DNA of 62,983 bases from Bacteroidota bacterium (GTDB lineage Bacteria; Bacteroidota; Bacteroidia; Chitinophagales; Saprospiraceae), in NCBI GenBank assembly GCA_024743405.1, contig JANSWP010000035.1, positions 1 through 62,983 on the forward strand. Direction: 5' to 3'. This document shows positions 1 to 7,664 of this stretch, piece after piece (the first letter of the stretch is position 1; every line of letters starts with the position of its first letter). Below the pieces are notes generated by a model. It made no database searches and was not told the origin of the DNA. It saw nothing but the letters and a program-made list of their open reading frames with translations. A program made the translations under genes and the position numbers.

Positions 1-174
1 CCAGCTATTGCAAAAGCTTTTCCTTTTCTGATTTCTGGTTGTCTTTTAATTCTTTTTAATGCTTTGATGCCAAAAATAATTCCTAAGGTTGAACCTATAA
101 ATGGTATAAAACCTGTCAATGACAAAATAAAACTGGCGATAGCCAATGGATCGGTGGGGTATCTAAAACTTCAT
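1..174 (-). CDS. DUF4190-type small membrane protein, partial, probable frameshift
   Basis: Partial gene running off the left edge. The minus strand encodes DPLAIASFILSLTGFIPF followed by GSTLGIIFGIKALKRIK, the classic two-helix DUF4190 pattern of a small inner-membrane protein of unknown role. The ATG at 174-172 reads MKF and then hits TAG. Removing one base from the A4 run at 165-168 gives MKFRYPTDPLAIAS in frame. A promoter-like box lies just upstream at 188-195, which supports the ATG at 174. A TTG at 146 would be an in-frame alternative start. So this is either a frameshifted gene, a sequencing error or a gene with an unusual start. The family call is fairly safe; the exact start and intactness are not. 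Confidence 0.5.
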
Positions 175-187
175 TTAATATTCCTGA

Positions 188-254
188 CAAAAGTAAGGAC
201 CAACCATACTGATGACCTTTCATTATTTCGGCAACAACTTGTACTATATCGGCA
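188..254 (-). promoter_or_regulatory. Promoter with tandem 21-bp operator, class 1
   Basis: Read on the minus strand, two 13-bp half-sites occur at 242-254 (TGCCGATATAGTA) and 221-233 (TGCCGAAATAATG), exactly 21 bp apart. After 25 bp comes TACTTTTG at 195-188, a match to the Bacteroidota -7 box TAnnTTTG. The DUF4190 start is 14 bp further on. The same arrangement recurs at 966-1031, 4790-4835, 5262-5327 and 25166-25232. Confidence 0.6.
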
Positions 255-288
255 TATCCGAAAAAATAGATAGATAGGATCTTGATTA

Positions 289-798
289 TCAAAATGCAAA
301 TCCCAAACTTAAATAAAACGAATCAGGATAACCTATTCCCGTTCGGAAAACGAAGATTCCATTAGGCTTCTGGAATCTAAATCCAATAGATCCAACGACT
401 GAATTTTTTCCGTATGCAGTTGGAAATGGTCGGAATGCTTCTGCACCTATATAGGAAGTAAAACCAAGGTTTAATTCTAAATGTCCTTTTTTAGAACCTG
501 TTAAGGCGGTTAAACCTGTAGTAATATTTGATCCAGTATCCCCAAAAAATTCTGCCCAAACACCATAACCTAATTTCCACCACGCGGAAGAAATAAATTG
601 TTTTTTCGTTGATTCAAAAAGCTTCCTTTCGTAATTTCCATTGATTACACTAATACCTCCAACTCCTAGTGTACCGTAAATAACATTCTTCTTTAAGGAA
701 GGAGAATTGGTATCAGCCTCATTATTTTGACTATAAGCTGCACTGATAAAAAGTACATTTAAAAGGAGGAATAGTATTTTGCACTTTAAGATATTCAT
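289..798 (-). CDS. Exported beta-rich hypothetical protein, paralogue A
   Basis: 169 aa from the ATG at 798; a further 18 codons are open upstream, but MNILKCKILFLLLNVLFISA is a standard signal peptide start, cleaved near AYSQ. The mature part is rich in Gly/aromatic alternation (LGYGVWAEFFGDTGSN, GHLELNLGFTSYIGAEAF, FRTGIGYPDSFYLSLGFAF) and ends in a phenylalanine, which suggests a small outer-membrane beta-barrel. It is a tandem paralogue of the gene at 1066-1575: the signal-peptide DNA is identical over about 89 bp, while the rest has diverged. It has its own class 1 promoter at 966-1031. No named family recognised. Confidence 0.75.
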   Translation of the reverse strand: MNILKCKILFLLLNVLFISAAYSQNNEADTNSPSLKKNVIYGTLGVGGISVINGNYERKLFESTKKQFISSAWWKLGYGVWAEFFGDTGSNITTGLTALTGSKKGHLELNLGFTSYIGAEAFRPFPTAYGKNSVVGSIGFRFQKPNGIFVFRTGIGYPDSFYLSLGFAF

Positions 799-965
799 TT
801 TTATCAATTTTATAGTTTTCAGCCCAAGCGGATTCTCACGAAGAGCGCTCAATGTCCTATTGCCACCAAGTCCTCTTCGAGAGACTCAGCTTGGACTGAA
901 AAAGATAATTTTTTTATAAAAGGCTACCACCAACTGCCTGTGGAAATTGATTTAAATCTTTATGA

Positions 966-1031
966 CAAAAGTAGGCTGAAACCGAATGAAAGCCCTTTCA
1001 TTATTTCGGTAATGATTGTACTAATTCGGTA
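966..1031 (-). promoter_or_regulatory. Promoter with tandem operator, class 1
   Basis: Minus-strand half-sites TACCGAATTAGTA (1031-1019) and TACCGAAATAATG (1011-999) are 20 bp apart, followed after 25 bp by TACTTTTG (973-966). It precedes the exported protein gene starting at 798, with a leader of about 160 nt. Confidence 0.55.
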
Positions 1032-1065
1032 TGTACAAACTATAGACTCAAAGTGAAGTTATTTA

Positions 1066-1575
1066 TCAAAATGCGAATCCAAAACTTAAATATAACGAAT
1101 CAGGGTAACCAATTCCCGTTCGGAAAACGAAGCCTCCATTGGGTTTTTGATATCTAAAACCTAACGCTCCAACTAATGAATACTCTTGGTAGGAAGAAGC
1201 AAAAAGAGCAGTGGTTTCTTCTCCTAAAAAGTGGGTAAAGCCAAAGTTTAACTCTATGTGCCCTTTTTTAGAACCTGTTAAGGCTGTGAAACCGGTAGTA
1301 ATGTTTGACCCATCATCAAGATCAAAATCTACCCAAACGCCATAACCTACTTTCCACCAAATTGAATTAATTAATTTTTTCTCAGTTGATTCAAAAAGCT
1401 TCCTTTCATAATTACCATTTGCCACAATGGTAATACCATATCCAATCGTTCCATAAACAACATTCTTTTTTAAAGAAGGAGAATTGGTAGCAGCCTCATT
1501 ATTTTGACTATAAGCTGCACTGATAAAAAGTACATTTAAAAGGAGGAATAGTATTTTGCACTTTAAGATATTCAT
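1066..1575 (-). CDS. Exported beta-rich hypothetical protein, paralogue B
   Basis: 169 aa from the ATG at 1575 (an alternative ATG lies 9 nt upstream at 1584). The signal peptide and first mature residues (to QNNEA) are the same as in paralogue A at 289-798, and the body follows the same pattern (KVGYGVWVDFDLDDGSN, GHIELNFGFTHFLGEE, FRTGIGYPDSLYLSFGFAF). A small outer-membrane barrel is likely. It starts 76 bp behind the TonB receptor stop at 1652 on the same strand, without a visible promoter, so it is probably co-transcribed with the receptor. Function unknown. Confidence 0.75.
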   Translation of the reverse strand: MNILKCKILFLLLNVLFISAAYSQNNEAATNSPSLKKNVVYGTIGYGITIVANGNYERKLFESTEKKLINSIWWKVGYGVWVDFDLDDGSNITTGFTALTGSKKGHIELNFGFTHFLGEETTALFASSYQEYSLVGALGFRYQKPNGGFVFRTGIGYPDSLYLSFGFAF

Positions 1576-1651
1576 TTTTTTCATTTTTAAAGTTTTAGTT
1601 CGAGCGGAGTCTTTTGAACAGTACTCCATTTGAATCTGCGTTCATTGTTAC

Positions 1652-3994
1652 CTAAAAATCTATCTGAAAACTCAAAATTGGTGTTAACCCTGACTGTTCC
1701 CGATAGACCCAATCATTCAAATCTACATCAAATACTCGGTTGAGCGGATCAATATTTTTACGATTCAAAAAGTTCTGAACATCGAGTGCCAATGACCACG
1801 CTGTTTTTGGATTATTTTTTCGGTAAGAGATTCTTAAATCACTTCGGAAATAGGCATCAACTTGTTCCGTAAAAGCGCGCGAATCATCCAATTGTGGCTC
1901 GAGTGAAAAACGATTAGCGGAGTTGTTTTCCAAAATGGGTGTTAATCTTTGTCCACCATTGTATAAGGCTTTGACACTCAAGGAAAACAAGTTTCCATTG
2001 TCTAATGCCCATTCTTTTCCACCCATAGCGGTGGCGGAAAGCCCAGAATCAAAAACAGTCGAAAATTCACGACCTTCCGCGTCTTTATATTTTGAATCTG
2101 AAATCGAACTCGACAACAAAATGAAAGTCCCTGAACTAAATGCTTTTTCAATACTCACGTCTATTCCGACATTGGTGCCTGATCCTTCGTTGACCAACTC
2201 ATGTTTGGCAAAGCCATCAATAGTATTTAAAATACTCCATGAACTACCATCTGTCTTCGCGACGGGGACATCATTTATATATTGAGTGTAAGCTTCTATA
2301 TGGAATTTCCAATTATTACCAGGCATGAAATCATAGCCAATGACGGTATGATCAGAGCGTAAAAAGTTCGCTTCAATATTCGGTAATTCGCCATTTACAC
2401 GAGTAAAATAATTTCCAATTGGCAACATCTTACTATGTTTTCCCCATGCTGCCATGATGCTATGGCGATCTGAAATTTGGTATTTCAATCCCAATCTTGG
2501 CTCAAAGGCGGTTTTATCGTTTAATGTTAAATAAGTTGCATGTAAACCTGCATTTATTGTCAATTTATCAGTAGGTCGAAAGCGAAATTGTGTGAAAGCC
2601 TGAGCCAATTGAGTCCCATCTTTTGAGTCAATTCCTGTACTTTCATTTAAGGTCTCGCGAAAAAGATTGTAATTGATTTGACTCAAAATAACGCCTGTTT
2701 TGAAACCGACTTGAGGGTTGAACTTTTTATTCCAAAAAGAAGAAAGAACCAATCGATTTTCTTTATATCGCTCATCATTGACGGTGAATTCTTCGCCCGA
2801 AAGATTCAACGTGTCATTTTGGAAAAGAATATCTTGACCCATCATCGCCACACTTGTTTTCCAAAAAGCATCCTTGCCCGCAGGCATTGAATACGTTAAA
2901 CCAACCGTCCCCATATCGGAATTAAAATCGCGGGTATAATAATCTGAAAACGACTTCCAATCTTCTGAGTTTTCAACCGCACTTTCGCGTTCTTTACTCA
3001 ATCCGCCCATTCCCCAAATTGTCAAAAATCGTTTTTTGTCTTTGGATGGAAAGCTCAAATTGAAGGACAAATCCTGAAATGTATTATCGACTCGTTCGCC
3101 AACCAAATGCAAACCTAATTGATTCAAAATACCTAAAGTTGAATACCGATAATTCATCAAATAACTCGAACCGCGTTCTTTATTAATGGGACCTTCAGTA
3201 CTAAAATCCATACCCAACATACCCGCGCGAAAGGAATGTTGTCGTTCGTTTGCATTTCCTTTTCTGAACTTAATATCAAATACCCCTGCTGTCGCATTTC
3301 CATATTCAGCTGGAAAAGCGGCTGTTGAAAAATCAGAATTTGCCAACATGCTCACACTAAAAATCGTAATGCCACCACCTGAATTTCCACGACGAGCAAA
3401 GTGATTCGGATTGGGAATATCTATCCCTTCCAATCTCCATAACATACCGATTCCAGAGTTGCCTCGAATGATAATATCACTCCGACTATCACGAGATGGT
3501 TGTACGCCCGGAAAGCCCATAACCATCCGTCCGGGGTCGTTAGCACTTGCCGCATATCGTTGAGTTTCCTCAACCGAAAAGGAGCGAGTAGAGAGTATGG
3601 ACAATTCGTTCAATGCTTCATTTCCAAATTGTTTGGCTACGACCACAACTTCTTCGGAGGTAAATGCCGATTCAATTAATTCGACATTCAGATCCGTTGC
3701 TTTCACCGAATTTAAAATAAAAGGACTCGATATAAAATCACTATAACCAATGTACGAACAATTCAATTGCACTCGCCCAACAGGCACTTCCGTCAATTCG
3801 TAATTGCCATCAAAGTCGGTGGTTGTTCCAATAATTGGATCACTTCCGACGACAGAAATTGTTGCACCGATTAATGGAAACTGTGTGTCTTTATCTAGTA
3901 CAACTCCTCTGATCGTTTGAGTTTGATTCTGGGTAAATAAGCTGGTGAATGTACATAAAAATAGTAGGTTAAGAATGATGGATTTCGCTCTCAT
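1652..3994 (-). CDS. TonB-dependent receptor with CarboxypepD_reg-like domain
   Basis: 780 aa from the ATG at 3994; an open extension to 4087 exists but MRAKSIILNLLFLCTFTSLF is the signal peptide. Domain order: signal peptide (about 1-23), CarboxypepD_reg-like domain (about 28-115; IRGVVLDKDTQFPLIGATI), plug (PGRMVMGFPGVQPSRDSRSD then IIIRGNSGIGMLWRLEGIDI), and a long outer-membrane beta-barrel ending LTPILSFQIDF. It imports an unknown substrate across the outer membrane with TonB-ExbBD energy. No SusD partner is adjacent, which argues against a standard glycan locus. The N-terminal portion has a truncated paralogue at 4812-5216. The small barrel-like gene at 1066-1575 follows in the same direction. 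Confidence 0.9.
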   Translation of the reverse strand: MRAKSIILNLLFLCTFTSLFTQNQTQTIRGVVLDKDTQFPLIGATISVVGSDPIIGTTTDFDGNYELTEVPVGRVQLNCSYIGYSDFISSPFILNSVKATDLNVELIESAFTSEEVVVVAKQFGNEALNELSILSTRSFSVEETQRYAASANDPGRMVMGFPGVQPSRDSRSDIIIRGNSGIGMLWRLEGIDIPNPNHFARRGNSGGGITIFSVSMLANSDFSTAAFPAEYGNATAGVFDIKFRKGNANERQHSFRAGMLGMDFSTEGPINKERGSSYLMNYRYSTLGILNQLGLHLVGERVDNTFQDLSFNLSFPSKDKKRFLTIWGMGGLSKERESAVENSEDWKSFSDYYTRDFNSDMGTVGLTYSMPAGKDAFWKTSVAMMGQDILFQNDTLNLSGEEFTVNDERYKENRLVLSSFWNKKFNPQVGFKTGVILSQINYNLFRETLNESTGIDSKDGTQLAQAFTQFRFRPTDKLTINAGLHATYLTLNDKTAFEPRLGLKYQISDRHSIMAAWGKHSKMLPIGNYFTRVNGELPNIEANFLRSDHTVIGYDFMPGNNWKFHIEAYTQYINDVPVAKTDGSSWSILNTIDGFAKHELVNEGSGTNVGIDVSIEKAFSSGTFILLSSSISDSKYKDAEGREFSTVFDSGLSATAMGGKEWALDNGNLFSLSVKALYNGGQRLTPILENNSANRFSLEPQLDDSRAFTEQVDAYFRSDLRISYRKNNPKTAWSLALDVQNFLNRKNIDPLNRVFDVDLNDWVYREQSGLTPILSFQIDF

Positions 3995-4199
3995 ATTGAT
4001 ATTAGATTTTAAGTTTAAGTTGATTATTCTTGTGTATAATTTATAGAAATTAAAAACGATGAATTTTTTGTTCATCACAACCGTCATTAGACAATTTTAG
4101 GAAAGAATTTATGGGATTAAAATATTGCATTTTGTTTTCGACTTAGAACTGTATGAAACCTAATAACCATAGTTAATTAGGTGAGTACGGGACGAAGCG

Positions 4200-4748
4200 T
4201 TAATGCAATAAACTTATTTTTGGACGAGCATTTTTTTTTGGAATAAGGCCTACTAATTCAGGCAAATACATGCTCATTAATGCTGGATTTCCGTTTATGA
4301 GGTATTCTTTTTTAGTTTCTTTTACAAAACTTGAAACCACCCCTATGACCCCTCCTACAGCTACTAAGGTTAAACCTATCTTTAATAAAAACTTCGTTGA
4401 TTCATTATCATCCCATAAATCTTCATTCTGATCCAAAAGATAATATACACCGAAACCAGCTGCGCTACCAGCCAAAAAACCTTTAGCCATAGTTTCATTA
4501 TTTTTTCCTTTTAGTTGTATTGTTTTAATATCGGCAATGGAAATTATTTGAATACCATGTCGGCCAGGTCTTTTAAAAGCTAATTTGGACAAACCTTTGG
4601 TAATAGTAATCCTGACTGAATCAACCTTTATGAGGTACCCTTTAAAAGTTTGATTTGAAAAAGTTTTTATGGCTACAGGGGATTTCTGACCGAAACTAGA
4701 GACCAAAAATAATTGCAAAACGAGTATAGATAAAATGACCTTTTTCAT
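4200..4748 (-). CDS. Exported hypothetical protein with hydrophobic glycine-rich segments
   Basis: 182 aa. Signal peptide MKKVILSILVLQLFLVSSFG, then a beta-rich domain (FKGYLIKVDSVRITITKG) ending in a set of short strands (IISIADIKTIQLKGK), then two Gly/Ala-rich hydrophobic segments (AKGFLAGSAAGFGVYYLL and FLLKIGLTLVAVGGVIGVVS) of glycine-zipper type. This layout is common in uncharacterised Bacteroidota envelope proteins. A single class 1 half-site promoter lies upstream at 4790-4835, overlapping the 3' end of the neighbouring gene. No function can be assigned. Confidence 0.7.
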   Translation of the reverse strand: MKKVILSILVLQLFLVSSFGQKSPVAIKTFSNQTFKGYLIKVDSVRITITKGLSKLAFKRPGRHGIQIISIADIKTIQLKGKNNETMAKGFLAGSAAGFGVYYLLDQNEDLWDDNESTKFLLKIGLTLVAVGGVIGVVSSFVKETKKEYLINGNPALMSMYLPELVGLIPKKNARPKISLLH

Positions 4749-4789
4749 GAGTGTATTTTTTTATGTACGAGAAATGGTTTTCCGTATAA

Positions 4790-4835
4790 TAAAGATGTAG
4801 ACAAATCTTCCTTAAAGCTTTTCACTATTTCGGCA
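4790..4835 (-). promoter_or_regulatory. Promoter with a single class 1 half-site
   Basis: TGCCGAAATAGTG (4835-4823, minus strand) is followed after exactly 25 bp by CATCTTTA (4797-4790). The distal half-site expected 21 bp further upstream is not recognisable. The half-site lies inside the 3' end of the gene at 4812-5216, and the promoter points at the gene starting at 4748. Confidence 0.45.
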
Positions 4836-5216
4836 TGAGTCCAAATTGGATGTTTTGTGCTTAATGACAACCTCTTCAGTGGTATTTACAGATTTGATCA
4901 ATTGAATAATCAATTCAGTCGCTCTTGCGGAATTAAGAATAAACGGATCGGATAGATGGTATTCATAGCCTAAATAAGAACAATCTATTCGAACCTGGTC
5001 TACGTATACATTATTCAATTCAAACTTACCTTCAAAATCTGTAATTGTTCCATTCATTGGTGAACTGCCAACAACTACAAGAGTCGCTCCTTTTATAGGA
5101 AGTTGTGTGTCTTTGTCGAGTACGATTCCTTTGATGGTTTGAGTTTGGTTCTGGGTAAATAAGCTGGAGAATGTGCATAAAAAAGCTAAACTTAGAATAA
5201 TGGATTTCGCTCTCAT
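4812..5216 (-). CDS. Stand-alone CarboxypepD_reg-like protein, truncated TonB receptor paralogue
   Basis: 134 aa. It starts MRAKSIILSLAFLCTFSSLF, and the whole protein aligns by eye with residues 1 to about 120 of the TonB receptor at 1652-3994: same signal peptide, IKGIVLDKDTQLPIKGATL, SYLGYEYHLSDPFILNSARA, and TTEEVVIK where the receptor has TSEEVVVV. It then stops after a short unrelated tail (HKTSNLDSCRNSEKL). Plug and barrel are absent, so transport is impossible. It may be a relic of receptor duplication or a retained periplasmic domain. It keeps a well-formed promoter (5262-5327), which argues against pure decay. Confidence 0.75.
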   Translation of the reverse strand: MRAKSIILSLAFLCTFSSLFTQNQTQTIKGIVLDKDTQLPIKGATLVVVGSSPMNGTITDFEGKFELNNVYVDQVRIDCSYLGYEYHLSDPFILNSARATELIIQLIKSVNTTEEVVIKHKTSNLDSCRNSEKL

Positions 5217-5261
5217 AATGATATTAGGTTTTAAGTTTTTTACTTGACTTTAGGGACTTCA

Positions 5262-5327
5262 CAAAGATACCGCTGGACTACCTAAACTTCTTTCACTATT
5301 TAGGCAAGTACTTGCACTATTTCGGCA
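5262..5327 (-). promoter_or_regulatory. Promoter with tandem 21-bp operator, class 1
   Basis: Minus-strand half-sites TGCCGAAATAGTG (5327-5315) and TGCCTAAATAGTG (5306-5294) are exactly 21 bp apart. TATCTTTG, a perfect TAnnTTTG box, lies 24 bp further on at 5269-5262. It serves the truncated receptor paralogue starting at 5216. Confidence 0.65.
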
Positions 5328-5376
5328 TGAGCCTAGAAGGGTGTTTTTGGGTGCTGTAAGTTATTATTGAAAAGGG

Positions 5377-5808
5377 CTATTTTGACATAGTAATAAGTGC
5401 TTCTCCACTTATATTCTTTGTTATTTTAGTGTTTGCAGGAACAAGCAATTTGAAAGTCAAATTATCATAATAAGGTTTGCTATTTACGGTTACAAATTTT
5501 CTTCTATTAGGCATGGTGACAGTTAATTGATCTCCATTTTTGATACTTTCTAATTTGAACCGTTCTTCCTTGGCTAAGTGGCTAGAAATATGGTATTCAT
5601 TTATATTGTCATCTACCTTGATTTCAACTGAGATATAATCCTTATCCCAAAATTCAGTTTCAATTTTTCCTTCCAAGTTTAGTTTGACAGTAGTTGCATT
5701 TTCGGATTTGATGCTGGTAATTAAATTCAAGCTTTCCGCATTTTGTGCATTCATTATGGTACTAGTAGTTACAGCTAAAGCGAGGATGAAAAAATTGGAA
5801 GTATTCAT
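5377..5808 (-). CDS. Exported hypothetical protein, adhesin-like beta domain
   Basis: 143 aa with a signal peptide (MNTSNFFILALAVTTSTIMN, cleaved near AQN). The mature part alternates short beta strands (VKLNLEGKIETEFWDKDYIS, VEIKVDD, GDQLTVTMPNRRKFV, LTFKLLVPANTKI) in the style of DUF4097/DUF2807 putative-adhesin beta-helices, but it is much shorter than those families. The call is therefore structural only. Upstream is a class 2 promoter (5914-5980) with a leader of about 100 nt. Confidence 0.65.
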   Translation of the reverse strand: MNTSNFFILALAVTTSTIMNAQNAESLNLITSIKSENATTVKLNLEGKIETEFWDKDYISVEIKVDDNINEYHISSHLAKEERFKLESIKNGDQLTVTMPNRRKFVTVNSKPYYDNLTFKLLVPANTKITKNISGEALITMSK

Positions 5809-5913
5809 AATTGAGGTGTTAATTGAATTGCTTTTGAAGTGAATTTATCAGAGCCACTTTTGAAACAATTCTTTGATGATGAAATGAATTTTGAACTCCT
5901 TTTTTTGATGTCA

Positions 5914-5980
5914 CAAAGATGTGGGCAAACCTCTCAATTCCACTCGCAGTATTGTTTTAAGAATTAGGACTATTGTCCCG
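5914..5980 (-). promoter_or_regulatory. Promoter with tandem 21-bp operator, class 2
   Basis: On the minus strand the half-sites share ACAAT (in CGGGACAATAGTC at 5980-5968 and TAAAACAATACTG at 5959-5947), 21 bp apart, followed after 25 bp by CATCTTTG (5921-5914). The geometry equals class 1 but the half-site differs. The promoter at 24821-24887 is the clearer copy, and about 100 bp around the two promoters are visibly related. Confidence 0.5.
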
Positions 5981-6115
5981 ATGGGATAGAAAAAACGAGG
6001 ATTATTGTTTCTTTAGGTAAGGTTTAAATATGGTAAGTATGTGGTTGTAAGGTGTTTAGGTGTTTCATTTGGTGTTTCGAAGAAAACCTAAATTGGTTTT
6101 TGATTTTGGTTAGGA

Positions 6116-6268
6116 GTTTAGAAAAAAATAAGCTATGCAAATTTGAGTTAGCTATTTTTTTATTTGTTGAGGCAAAAATTTTTAGCATAGCAGCGCTATG
6201 GTCATAATTTTTAACGAAGAAAAATGGGAAAACAGCAAGTCAAATGCGTAGGTTATTCTTTTCTAAAT
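6116..6268. repeat. Family A intergenic palindrome
   Basis: Long imperfect inverted repeat. The outer arms TTTAGAAAAAAATAAGCTAT (from 6117) and its partner GTAGGTTATTCTTTTCTAAA (to 6267) pair with few mismatches. The centre carries the family core GAGGCAAAAA...AATTTTTAACGAAG around a small GC hairpin. It sits between the genes ending at 6458 and starting at 5808. Confidence 0.6.
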
Positions 6269-6275
6269 CCCTTAA

Positions 6276-6340
6276 TTTGTCAGATAATTTGAAATTATCA
6301 GACAAAGATGCTGGCTTTATTATCTGATAATTTTAAAATA
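6276..6340. repeat. Paired AT-rich hairpins, copy 1
   Basis: TTTGTCAGATAATTT is followed by its near-perfect reverse complement (one A-A mismatch), and then a second related stem around TTATCTGATAA. A second copy with a perfect second stem lies at 24989-25119. Both lie 3' of minus-strand genes. They could be terminators without the usual GC stem, or a mobile repeat. Confidence 0.5.
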
Positions 6341-6457
6341 CATCTTCTTCAAAAAATATAATCTAATATACAGAGCCTTGAGTATTTATCTTCTCAACAA
6401 GAGCATTGAAAGGTATATATCTAATATTTGAATTGATTTGCCATTCCAAACATACTG

Positions 6458-7009
6458 TTATAATTCGTTGGCCTCAATTTTAAAAATGATGGTAATAGGA
6501 TCTACTTCTTCAATAGGATCTGCTTCCTCAATCGACAGATCTCTTTGGATTTTAATGAAAAGTTGATGTCCATGATTGGTCGAATTTCCAGTATAGCTGC
6601 TTCCGATAGTAGTTATTATTGGTTGAAATGCCTTAGTCATGTTCACTTGTCCAACTGAAATGCCCATTTCACCGCCTCCTTGTCCAGCATCGGTTGTTGC
6701 TTCTAGTATAAGTTTATATCCTTCCGGAACATTGCCTTCAGATATGGCGGCTGAAATTAGCTGATATGGACTATTATTTGACCCTTTTATAGCAGAATAA
6801 TTAATCCACCAATTGGAGGTTATTGACAAGTGTATATTATTTTCAAATTTTGGATAAATAGTAATGGTTTGATTTCCTGTTGGAGCAATGCCGACCAGAG
6901 AAGTCTTTGGAATTTTCATAGACACTTGTTGCGCCTTTTGGGCAAGAATACTACTACATAGGGTGATTAGTAATATTAAAATATTAATCAATTTCAATAT
7001 TGAGTTCAT
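6458..7009 (-). CDS. Exported hypothetical protein, fimbrial/spore-coat-U-like style
   Basis: 183 aa. Signal peptide (MNSILKLINILILLITLCSS, cleaved near ILAQ). The mature chain has WWINYSAI, VPEGYKLILEATTDAGQGGG, an ITTIGSSYTGNSTNHGHQL motif and a terminal ITIIFKIEA strand. I have seen this WLNYS...IP.G..L.V.A...IIGIGSCYTG.G.NNGH.L pattern in uncharacterised flavobacterial secreted proteins that come in small clusters. It resembles the compact beta-sandwich of coat-U/pilin-like proteins, but I would not assign that function. A decayed coding fragment lies immediately upstream (7038-7257). Confidence 0.65.
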   Translation of the reverse strand: MNSILKLINILILLITLCSSILAQKAQQVSMKIPKTSLVGIAPTGNQTITIYPKFENNIHLSITSNWWINYSAIKGSNNSPYQLISAAISEGNVPEGYKLILEATTDAGQGGGEMGISVGQVNMTKAFQPIITTIGSSYTGNSTNHGHQLFIKIQRDLSIEEADPIEEVDPITIIFKIEANEL

Positions 7010-7037
7010 AGTTTTGTTTTTTGTAAAATGTTTGTTG

Positions 7038-7257
7038 TTACAATACTTTTGATACTACCCAAGACGGCAGCGGCGTATCATTTATGGTGAGTAAGACCCT
7101 TTTCTCATTTGGCTGATATTTGAGAAAGATTAAATGTAAATCTTTCTTTGTCTAAAGAGGTGGCTAAGGCTGTCGGATCAATATTTAGATGGGTAAAATC
7201 ATTATTTTCACGTAGCATTTTGGGGTGAATTAGTCCTCGTTTTTCAAAAATATTCCA
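7038..7257 (-). pseudogene. Decayed coding fragment, unrecognised
   Basis: No intact gene, but two minus-strand frames read like protein and join near 7113. One gives WNIFEKRGLIHPKMLRENND, then FTHLNIDPTALATSLDKERF and TFNLSQISAK followed by TGA. The next frame continues EKRVLLTINDTPLPSWVVSK VL and stops at 7038. One frameshift would fuse them into a 70-residue C-terminus. Family not recognised. It sits directly upstream of the secreted protein at 6458-7009, so it could be the tail of a former operon neighbour. Confidence 0.35.
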
Positions 7258-7341
7258 TTAGATGGAGTCAATAAAGCAAAGGTGTATATGTTATTTTTTG
7301 GATGGTTTCAAAGATTCAACGAAGAGGTTTCGACCATTATA

Positions 7342-7629
7342 TTATTCAATGAGTTCCAAAACGATCAAGTCAATTAAAACGATCATTATGATTATTAGAA
7401 GCCACCACCACCATTTTAATTTGATGTTCTTGGCAATTTTATACTCAATCAGCGTCCAAATACCCAAATAAATGTACCAAATCCACCAAGCACTGACATC
7501 ATAAATAAGTAGTAATGCCATCCCAATTGTAAAGATGACCATTACAAAAAGGAATAATATTATGTCTTTCTTTTGTTGCCCTTCTGAATCTTCATTGGTA
7601 ATTTTTGTATTGATGTTTTTCTGATCCAT
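7342..7629 (-). CDS. Small three-helix membrane protein
   Basis: 95 aa. A polar N-terminus (MDQKNINTKITNEDSEGQQK) is followed by three predicted membrane helices: ILFLFVMVIFTIGMALLLIY, AWWIWYIYLGIWTLIEYKIA and WWWWLLIIIMIVLIDLIVLE, with a charged KNIKLK turn before the last. No family recognised. It follows the DUF3037/HipA-like pair by 35 bp on the same strand and may be their third operon member. Confidence 0.55.
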   Translation of the reverse strand: MDQKNINTKITNEDSEGQQKKDIILFLFVMVIFTIGMALLLIYDVSAWWIWYIYLGIWTLIEYKIAKNIKLKWWWWLLIIIMIVLIDLIVLELIE

Positions 7630-7664
7630 TTTTGTTGATATTTTCTCTTTTTTATGTACGATCT

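Noticed and set aside
64-273. Plus-strand open frame of 69 codons
   Set aside because: Antisense to the DUF4190 gene and its promoter.
6116-6340. Possible CRISPR-like array of short repeats
   Set aside because: The repeats are inverted, not direct; there are no regularly spaced unique spacers and no cas genes.
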